A DNA stretch of 64,000 nt from Arcuatula senhousia (Eukaryota > Mollusca > Bivalvia > Mytilida > Mytilidae). The stretch is from the NCBI GenBank assembly GCA_963971305.1, contig OZ020304.1, forward strand, positions 76,384,355 through 76,448,354, written 5' to 3'. Below, piece after piece: positions 23,746 through 33,700 of this stretch (the first letter of the stretch is position 1; each line of letters begins with the position of its first letter). A model generated the notes under the pieces. It searched no databases, was not told where the DNA came from, and worked only from the letters and a program-made list of their open reading frames with translations. Made by a program: the position numbers and the translations under genes.

Positions 23746-25261
23746 ATCTTGTGAACTAGATCCGATTCCAACGACATTATTAAAAACATGCGTGGACAGT
23801 TTTTCTGAAACTATCCAAACTATTATTAACATGTCATTATCAACATCTGAAGTGCCAACATCATTTAAAGAAGCAATAGTTCGACCTTTATTGAAAAAAA
23901 CAGGGCTCGATATGGAAATTCTGAAAAACTATCGCCCAGTGTCAAATCTTTCTTTCTTGTCTAAAATTCTCGAAAAAGTGGTTGAAAGTCAACTTGAAAC
24001 TCACCTAGTGACAAACAAACTTCATGATCCTGCTCAATCTGCATATCGAAATGGACATTCTACTGAAACTGCGTTACTGCGAGTACACCACGACATTACA
24101 TCCGCGCTTGACAAAAACAGCTGTGCCGTTCTTTTAATGCTAGACCTCTCAGCGGCATTTGACGTGATTGACCATTCAATTCTTCAACAAAGGTTACAAT
24201 TTTCTTTGGGAATTTCTGGGAATGCGTTGAAATGGTTACTTTCATATCTTGATGGAAGGATTCAACGTATCGCCGTGGGCTCTGTCTTATCAAATGAATT
24301 TCATCTTCAGTGTGGTGTGCCTCAGGGTTCCGTGCTTGGACCCAAGCTATATTGCATCTTCTCAAAGCCAATTGCCGAAATTTGTAGACGACATAATATG
24401 TCCTATCAATGTTATGCTGATGATACTCAGATGTATTTAATTTTCGAACCACTGAATGATTGGTTTGATATTTCAAAACAGTTGGAGAATTGCCTATCTG
24501 ATATTAGTTCGTGGATGACATCAAACATGTTAAAACTAAATGAAGATAAAACTGAACTAATGCTATTTGCACCAAAACATCGTGTGAAAGATATAAAAAA
24601 CTGTAATTTAGTCATCAAGGGAAACATTTTTACCAGTCCCGAGTGTATTAGAAATCTGGGAGTTCTTTTTGATAAAACACTCTCGATGAACCAACAAATC
24701 AGCTCAGTTGCAAGATCGTGCAATTACCAAATTCGTAATATAGGCCGAATACGTCCATACATAACTGATAATGCCTGTAAAACCTTAGTAAACTCTCTAG
24801 TGGTTTCTAGACTTGACTATGGCAACGCATTGCTGTATGGTCTTCCTGCGTGTGTAATACAGAGGTTGCAGAGGGTCCAAAACACGGCTGCTAGACTGAT
24901 TACCAGATGTAGAAAAAATGACCATATCTCACCGGTTTTAGAGGCATTGCACTGGCTGCCGATACACTATAGAGTGCAATACAAACTCTTGCTCTATGTT
25001 TTTAAATCCTTAAGACAAGAATCGCCAGCTTATCTATGTGAACTAGTAACCTTGTACAGGCCTGCACGAACATTAAGATCAGAAAACAATTTGCTTTTAA
25101 TAACACCACATGTCAGAACAAAGTGTTATGGCGAAAGAAGATTCGATAAAGCGGCGGCCACCCTATGGAATGACTTACCTAGAGACTTGAAAACTGCAGT
25201 GTCTGTAAATATTTTCAAAAAGAAACTGAAAACACACTTATTTAGACAAGCGTTTTTATAA
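23639..25261 (+). pseudogene. LINE polyprotein, reverse transcriptase part (frameshifted)
   Basis: This is the continuation of the polyprotein in the next frame. Reverse transcriptase motifs in order: [52 protein letters not shown] (first catalytic Asp), [10 protein letters not shown], and YADDTQMYL (catalytic YADD at 24413-24424). Then [12 protein letters not shown] and the C-terminal [14 protein letters not shown] and [14 protein letters not shown] region that is characteristic of CR1/L2-type elements. The annotated ATG is not a real start. No internal stop follows the shift. Confidence 0.9.
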
Positions 25262-25870
25262 ACTGTGATATTGCAGCTTGATGCCAAAAGACGTATTATC
25301 GTGTTTTATTTTATATGTATTTTTATTTATTTTATACCATGAAATGATTTTTAATACATATTTTTACTTTAATATATCTATATTACATTTCCTGTTCCTG
25401 CGAGGTTATTTTTAATTATTTATGCAACTGGTTCTCTATTAAAGGTAAATTATAAGTGCTATTTTCATTTGGGTACCGTATCTTTTTTTTTCTTTTTTTT
25501 TTTTTTTCTCTTATAAATATTTTAATGATTATTTTTTGACTATTTTTTATTTTTACTTTTACCATTCTTTTATCTGTTTTAAATTCTATATTTTAAATTG
25601 AAGGTTTGATTTTTAAAATGATCTTTCATATTTCATTTCTATCATTTATATGACGTTCCCACCTTTTTAATATGTGTGTACATAATTGTAAAATATACTA
25701 TATATATTTTTAAGTAATATTGTGTCTAATTTAATATTTTGACTAAGCCACTTATGTCTTTTTTATTGATTTTTTTTTTTTTTTAAATTGATTATGATGT
25801 ACAGCGCTTTGAGAAATAATTTATTTGATTTAGCGCTTTATAAAAATTGTAATAATAATAATAAATAATA

Positions 25871-26386
25871 TTAAAAACGAAAGAATATGGAATATGTGCC
25901 AGAAAAACACGATCCACATATTGAAATGTTTTTGATAAATGTACAACAGCAAAATTTCATTGCGTGTGAAGCGCTTTTGACAATATGTCCAATATGTATC
26001 CTTATGGTCCTTATCTGAGAAAGAAGTTTAATACATTCACCATGGAGTTATGATGTATCATAACTCTATGGGTGGACCATACAAACAGAATCACTATCCT
26101 TTTTCGTGTTTTTTGACCCCTTAGTTTTCAGGTTTCAAGACTTATGTAGCTAAGCATATTATTAGTTGCCTTAGTGGGTCAGAAGACGCGGACCTCATAA
26201 GCAGTACATGCAATGGTAAGACAAAACCAATATTTATGACCAAGTCCATGTTACGACTTACGTCCCTCAAACAGCCTGTTTCATATTAGTTTTGTTAAAT
26301 AGGTTATCTAAATGAGAACTGATAGATATTCCCCTATAATTGTTAGAGTCAAATCTATTACCATATTTATGTGTCATCATAAAAGA
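25871..26386. other. Upstream of CRLS1, nothing recognised
   Basis: I see no coding or RNA gene here. Confidence 0.5.
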
Positions 26387-26390
26387 TTAA

Positions 26391-26808
26391 GGTTCTTCTA
26401 AATGAAAAATGGCTGCCATGCATTGTCAATACAAAACTTTCAAAAAATACACAGCCTAGATAAAATAAGTATTTTGCTAAAATTATATTGGATTGAATGT
26501 TTTACAATCTTATCTAAAGCAAGCTAGAAATAATTTCATAAAGAAAATTGTCTTAAAGGTAAAAAATTTAATATTTGTAAGGGTGTGCTCGAATAGTAGG
26601 ACAGTAATCAGACGCACCTTACATGTTAATTTAAATATAATTAAATTTAGACTCATTGTGGGATTTTAAATACTAGCTTGCTCTGGGTATTGGTAAGTAA
26701 AATCTAATTAGACAGGTTTTGAACAAAATACATCATTTGCTCAATCTGTGTATTTTTTGAAAGTTTTGTATTGAAAATGCATGACAGCCATTTTCATTTA
26801 GAAGAACC
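26391..26808. mobile_element. 418-bp inverted-repeat element with TTAA target duplication
   Basis: TTAA|GGTTCTTCTAAATG at 26387 is mirrored by CATTTAGAAGAACC|TTAA ending at 26812. The arms remain similar for about 65 bp (AATACAAAACTTTCAAAAAA on the left). TTAA duplication is the piggyBac signature, but the ends are not the usual CC[CT], so the superfamily is open. It lies 0.6 kb upstream of the CRLS1 start codon. Confidence 0.75.
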
Positions 26809-27392
26809 TTAAAGTAAACAAATAAAAGTTTGTTTTATTGGGTTGGGCTCACATTTTAAAGGATCACATCTTTAACAAATTTTGAAGTCGCTTTTAACAA
26901 AAGAGAAAGGTAGCAAACTGATAAATTTGTGATTTAAGGGTGTTTGAAATAAATGCTGTCATGTTACCATTTCTCTTGATTTCTGTAAATCATTCATTTG
27001 GCTTCTTGGAATCCACGTCACGGAATCGACTCTAAATTTACACAACATATTTCAGTGTCAGAAGTGTGTTTTATCAAACGACAGACTAAACAAAAGCACC
27101 CGTTTAACAAAGATCTATAATCTCAACTTAAAATATTATTTCCTTTAATTTTGATTTTGAGAACTTTTACCTTTATCAAATAAAGTTTGAACTTAACAAA
27201 ATATTTTCTTTAAATATTTTATCACTTGATCCTATAAAATTTTACTATTATACTATTTTACTATTTTACTGTTATATTTTTTTGAGGCTATTTTCAAGAT
27301 GTCTGCGCCCAGTGGAAACTTATGAATTCCTCTGGGAAACATGTTTCATTTGTGATTGAAAAAGTTGTTGCCCTGTTAAAGAGTTATTAGAA

Positions 27393-27755
27393 ATGGCACT
27401 CTTTAAAAACCGAAATCACTTTCAACTTCTAAAATCTTTTGTTAGAAAATGTGATTTATCTGAAATATATTCAAATAATAGAATGTCTCCTCTATGTCAG
27501 TGTTTGACGAACAGAAAACTAAGCATTTCCAGAAAATATAGTGCCAACTCTTGCAATAACAACAATATATTTCAATATCCTGTATCTTGTCGAATCAAAT
27601 CTTTTTTGAAAACAGGAATTAGATATGAGCCTCAAAGATATTCCTGTGTATGCAAGTTTTCAGTATCAAACGTAACACAGAACACAGATCAAAATAATAA
27701 CAAAACAGTCAGGGACAAAGATTATGCAAGGAATTCATCCCACCCAAATGATATT
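27393..27755 (+). CDS. CRLS1: CRLS1 coding exon 1 (mitochondrial presequence)
   Basis: 121 codons from ATG to HPNDI, ending at a GTAAGAAT donor in phase 0. The leader is rich in Lys, Arg, Ser and Asn and poor in acidic residues, consistent with mitochondrial targeting. This part is not conserved with vertebrate CRLS1; it is assigned from context and a matching phase with exon 2. Confidence 0.85.
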
Positions 27756-30700
27756 GTAAGAATAAGTTAAACTGCCATGGATCTTAAAATTAATTACATT
27801 ATCGTTAAATTACACTACAGTCAGTGACTTTTTTTACATGCCCACTTGCCCACCGTGGACGTGGGCATTGAGTGGGCAAGGGTGGGCAGAATATTTAAAC
27901 TTGCTTTTAGTGAAAGTCCTAAGGACTAGTTCATTGTATTTAACACAATTTTTAAGAAATAAATGTCCAAAATCTAACACAAACAGTTTTATGTGAATAC
28001 CTTTTTTCACAATCTAATCTAAAGAATTGTCATATTTGGGTGGACACTGTTCTCTTGCCCACTGTGGACGGGTGGAAACGTAAAAAAAGTCACTGACTGT
28101 AGTGTATATGAGGCAATTTAAATCTGTGACACTCCAAAATTTACAACCAATGACATACATGTATCTTAAACCATTTTTACATATACAAGCTAAAATGGAT
28201 TTCAAATGTTTATAATGATAAAATTGAAACAATTAATACTCGAAAACAAAACCTAACTAGCTTTTCTTGTGGGTCATTTTGTGTGCTTAATGACTTCTGA
28301 ATTTTCAAAAGCAAAAAGATAAGTCACTGAAAGTTTGGGAAAGCAAGAGTGCTAAACCGGACCTTGAAGGAAAATTTAGTTCATAATCCTACAAAAATAT
28401 TGATATCTCTGCCATAATCGCAGGGCTTCAACTTTAAAAAATCTCCATACATGAGAGTTTCTTGTTAGCGAAAAAAATGAATCCTAATTCATGATTCTTT
28501 GATACAGAGTCCTCAGCATTGAGTGTAAAGTTGCTTGCAGAGTAGTTTTTAGGCACTGTACTTTTAACATTTTATTTATCCTGGATTGGGAATAGAAAAT
28601 AATGAGATGTGGTGTAAGATTTTATATTGTCCCTCATTTTAATATGTCCTTCAGACAATTTAAAATGGTATAAACTGTCCATGGACATAATATTGTTATG
28701 AAATAATGTCCTGGACACTTTAAACCTATAAAATTGTGTCCATAGCTATAAAATACTGTCCTTCATATTAAATGCAAGAATAGACAAACAATTTCTCTTT
28801 TTATACCTGAATACTTACTCAGCAATATAATAATTCATTGTTTTATGATAATATTATGACATATCGATGGGGAACCTTATTTAATCTCAAACCTGAATCT
28901 ATGAAATAATGTCCATGTCTATGAAAAATTGTCCATCATAATGTGGGAATAGTCATTTGACTAAGATTTGTTTTTCCAAATAAAGGTAATAACAAAACTA
29001 CCGAACTTGAATGATCAATCTCATAGTCCAGAGAAAATGACAAAAACGAATCAGTAATACCGGAGAACTGGTGGATCGCAATGGTCCTGACTTGGTACAG
29101 GCATTTCAAACCTCCCTCTTCCATTGCGATCTTCAAGTCCATAATATATATATAGTTACATAGAATACTTTGTAATATATATAATATAGGGTTTTATTTA
29201 AGTAGCATTTAAGCATTACAAATCAAGGAGAGACCTATAAATAACTACAATCAAAATGTGATCATTGCATTAAGGGAATTTTCTAACACTTATTAACTTT
29301 TCATAAATTATCACCTAATGATTAAGTATTCAATTACATGTATGCTGTTACAGGGATTGGGAAGGCAGGAGGCTATGAACTATTGGCACATTAAGAATCA
29401 AAATGGCCCCTCTCATCTCAATAATTTATGTAGAATATAATGAAATGGCCCCTTGAAATTTTGAAATTTCCATGAAAAAAGTGGTGAATGGCATTTTGCT
29501 TAAAATTCCTTCCCAATCCCTGCTGTTGTTTCTTGATCCTTTTTCTGTCATATTTTTTTCATTTTGATACGAACAATAAAAATTTGTTTCGAATGTATAT
29601 AGTATTGAGCCTTTTAACGAAATTTAGTGAAAGCACTAATTATTACATGTATCTTTAAGAAGGAATGAATACTGTAATATTGTATGATGTCCACTAGGGC
29701 TATCAATCTTTTAATAGGACGATTCTAAATGGCATAAGAAGATAAAAAGTGTCCCTACTAATGGACACTATTTAATAGCAGGGGACACTTGAAAATAGCA
29801 ACTTTTCTGGAAAATACTGTCCTCCTGGACACTTTATCACGGGACACTTTTTTGCCTTACAGTGGAATAAGTGAACGTGACACAGCTAGCCCACAATCAA
29901 GCGGCAATTCAATTCAAATCCAGTCCTAAGCTTGAAGCTTTAATATGTGAATACCTCTCCAGCTAGCAGTTTGTGAGTGTGGCCTTTGTAGTGGACCCAT
30001 TGAGTCTACTCTTATCAAACTCTACAAAGGGGGCTTTAACATGCACAGGGTATTGCTAACTACATACATTTTGTACACAGGACAACCTTTTTTTGTCCCT
30101 TCCGAAAGACTAACATTGTTCCTTGAGACCACCCTCGCAAATTGGTTCATTAAATTTTCACCCTGGACGAGGATCAAACCACAAACCTTGGTGTTAGTAG
30201 GCCGACGCACTTGAGATGAATTATTTGATAATCACATTGAAGCAGACTGGATAGGGTAGTGAAAGTAATATGTCCCTTGTGTTTTTTTAATTGCACATCA
30301 ATACTACATGTTTGTAATAATATATTGATAGAGGAGAGCAAGTCGTAGATATGTATTAATGTGGCTGGATAATCATGAAATAGACAATATTTATTAGCAT
30401 TAACATATAATTTGCAATAAATGGTTATGGTATTACAAAAGAATAATTGTTACAATTACAAAAATTAAAATTCACATGTACAAAAATATTATATTGATTA
30501 AAAATTGTCACCATTTTAGCAATTTGCATCTAAATAACTCTGAAAAGTTTTAATTTTATTTAAATTATTTTTAACAATCTATCAATGTGTGTCCAACATA
30601 ATTATTCTTAAAAATATATTTTATGTTTTTACTTATAGAAAGAAAAGATACTCACCATCCCAAATATTTTGACAGCATCAAGAATTATTGTGACCCCTTA

Positions 30701-33700
30701 TCTTGGATATTTAGTGATAGAACAGTCTTACACTTGGGCTTTTGGTTTATTTGTTGTAGCGGGCATCACAGATGTTGTAAGTATGTTTTATTATCTGTTG
30801 AGTTGTTTAATAATTAATTCAAGACATAATTTTGTTAATTATGATATAATTTAGTGCCAGGCTTGTGTATATAAAGTTATTATACCCCATGCAACAAAGT
30901 TGCGGACGGTATAATGTTTAGACTGGTCCCTCCATCTGTGAGGAATCACAGTTTGTGAACCAAACCCCTCCTTAACTTCTGAACAGAATTTTATGAAACT
31001 TGCAAGAAGTTCACCATATGTAGCATACAAGGAATGGCCCTTTGGACTTAGAAATTTTGTAAAAAATCCTGATCAGTTTGTGAATGCATCTAGCTCTTCC
31101 TAAACAACTGAACAGGATTTTACCAAACTTGTATGCAAGAAGTTCATCATATGTAGTTGTGCATACAATCTAATTAAAATTACATCTCTCACTCCGCTCC
31201 CCCCTTTTTAGCTCACCTGGACCGAAGGTCCATGTGAGCTATTACCATCACTTGGCGTCCGTCGTCGTCGTCTGTCGTCGTCGTCTGTCGTCGTCGTCGT
31301 CGTCGTCGTCTGTTAACAATTTTTCAAAAATCTTCTCCTCTGAAACTACCAAACAGAATTTAATGAAACTTGGTATGAATGATCCTTAGGGTGTCCTGCT
31401 ACAAACTTGTGTTTTGATTTTTGATCCGTTAAAAACATGGCCGCCGTTACTAAAAATAGAGTCCCTAGGGGGGTCAGACTACTGTTTTTGGCTTATAAAT
31501 CAAAAAGTATAAGAGATAGAGGAAATCTGGGGCCACGCTTCTGATTCAGCATCAAAAGCTCTACAAAAGTCTCCATTTGGTCAAAGTTGTCAGATGACCC
31601 CTTATAGGGGTTACGGCCCCTTAAAGGTGAAAAATAGCCATTTTTCATGTTTTTGGCCTACAGAATGAAAACTATTGCAGATAGAGATTAGCTGTTGCTT
31701 GCTAAAATGTTTAGCTCATTTAGCTCTACGAAAGTCTCCATAGGATCGAAGTTGTCAGATAATCCCTTATAGGGGTTACGACCCCTGTAAAATGGCATTT
31801 TTTCATGTTTTTGGCCTACAGAATGAAAACTATCGCACATAGAGATTAGCTGTTGCTTGCTTAAATGTTCAGCTCATTGAGCTCTACAAAATTCTCCATA
31901 GGGTTGAAGTTGTCAGATGACCCCTTATAGGGGTTACGGCCCCTGAAAAATAGCGATTTTTCATGTTTTTGTCCTACAGAATGAAAACTATTGCAGATAG
32001 AGATTAGCTGTTGCTTGCTTAAATGTTCAGATCATTTAGCTCTACAAAATTCTCCATAGGGTCGAAGTTGTCAGATGACTCCTTATAGGGGTTACGGCCC
32101 CTGAAAAAAGCGATTTTTCATGTTTTTTGCCTACAGAATGAAAACTATTGCAGATAGAGATTAGCTGTTGCTTGCTGAAATGTTCAGCTCATTTAGCTCT
32201 ACAAAATTCTCCATAGGGTCGAAGTTGTCAGATGACCCCTTTTAGGGGTTACGGCCCCTGAAAAAAGCGATTTTTCATGTTTTTGGCCTACAGAATGAAA
32301 ACTATTGCAGATAGAGATTAGCTGTTGCTTGCTTAAATGTTCAGCTCATTTAGCTCTACAAAAGTCTTCATAGGGTCGAAGTTGTCAGATGACTCCTTAT
32401 AGGGGTTATGGCCCCTTATAGGTGAAAAATTGTGTTTTTGGCCTATAGAATGAAAACTATTGCAGGTAGAGAAAAGCTGTTGCTTGCTTAAATGTTCAGC
32501 TCATTTAGCTCTACTAAAGTATAGGGTCTACATCAAGACCAGGTGAGCGATTCAGGCTCCTGGGAGCCTCTTGTTTCTATGTTGCTGCGTGGGAGCGACA
32601 TAGAAAAAAGGGGGGAGTGGGGTGAGATATGTAATTTTACTTAGATTGTTGTGCATATTACCGTTTGTTTTTTTCCACAAAGTTTTGTGAGAGTTATGGT
32701 CCTTTGGACTTAGAAATTTGTTAAAAATCCTGATCAGTTTGTGAATGCAACTCCATCTAAACTATTAAACAGAATGTAACAAAAATTGGTATGCAAGAAG
32801 TACGCCATCTTTAGTGTGTGCATGTTACCAGGAAAACATCTTTTCACTCAAAGTCTTTATAAAATTATCAGTTGTATTTCAGATTAATAGTTATATTGCT
32901 AGAAATTATGACCAGTATTTGTATTTCAGATAGATGGGTATATTGCTAGAAATTATGACCAGTATTTGTATTTCAGATAGATGGGTATATTGCTAGAAAT
33001 TATGACCAAAAGACAGTTTTGGGTTCAGCGCTTGATCCGTTAGCAGACAAGCTTCTTATCAGTGTATTGACAGTCACTCTGACAGTGTCACAGCTACTCC
33101 CAGGTAAAACTACATTTTTATCAACCAAATAATAAGTAGAGGTTCTTTGAACCCTGAAATGACACCAATAATTATAGCTGTTCTTCAGTGATGCGTAATC
33201 TTTAAAATTAAAGGTCTTTTGCATCCATTTGATCCATTTGATGAAGTTTTGGTATATTGCAACAATTTTTTTCCTATTTGCAATAGTTATCATTCAATAA
33301 AGCAAATACATGAAAAACGCTAAATTTGACTTTTGAAGAACCATAACTCCTAAAAAGATCACTTAGAGGAGAATCTTTTGCTTAACATGTAACAACCACC
33401 AACATTTTTTTTTATTTGCAATTGTTTTCATATGATCATGTTGATTAATTTGCATTAACACACTTTTGATTTTTGATCTTGAAGGGGAGATGACCCCCTA
33501 ATTAAGGCTCATTTGACAACTTTGAGAGCATAGAGTGTTTTGTTGAGCTACTTTAGCTGAAACAAACATACAGTATCATATATTTTTTTACAGTTCCACT
33601 GGCTGTGGTGATTCTGGGAAGGGATGTTTTACTGGTTTTAGCATCACTCTATTACAGATACATCTCACTGCCTCATCCTGTAAGTTACCATGGTTACATA

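Larger units (their letters stand above)
22036..25870 (+). mobile_element. Nearly intact non-LTR retrotransposon (CR1/L2-like)
   Basis: An apurinic-type endonuclease and a reverse transcriptase are encoded in two overlapping frames (22036-23745 and 23639-25261) that belong to one polyprotein broken by a single frameshift around 23685. The 3' end carries AGCGCTTTATAAAAATTG followed by an (AAT)n tail at about 25850-25870, typical of CR1/L2-type elements that end in short repeats instead of poly(A). The true 5' end is unclear and may lie a little upstream of 22036. A separate ORF1 was not found. It lies between the divergent GNPNAT1 and CRLS1 genes. Confidence 0.9.
30882..32850 (+). mobile_element. 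Outer repeat in CRLS1 intron 2, split by a nested insertion
   Basis: It begins TTATACCCCATGCAACAAAG and has tandem-like phrases (CCTTTGGACTTAGAAATTT, CTGATCAGTTTGTGAATGCA) on both sides of the inserted element at 31166-32648, showing that one repeat was interrupted. The right boundary is approximate. Confidence 0.6.

Noticed and set aside
24096..24476. Minus-strand frames opposite the reverse transcriptase
   Set aside because: They are shadows of the plus-strand polymerase frame.
31256..31310. (GTC)n triplet expansion in CRLS1
   Set aside because: It belongs to the head of the AGCTCACC repeat family, where short GTC/CGTCC runs occur in several copies; it is intronic and not a gene-specific expansion.
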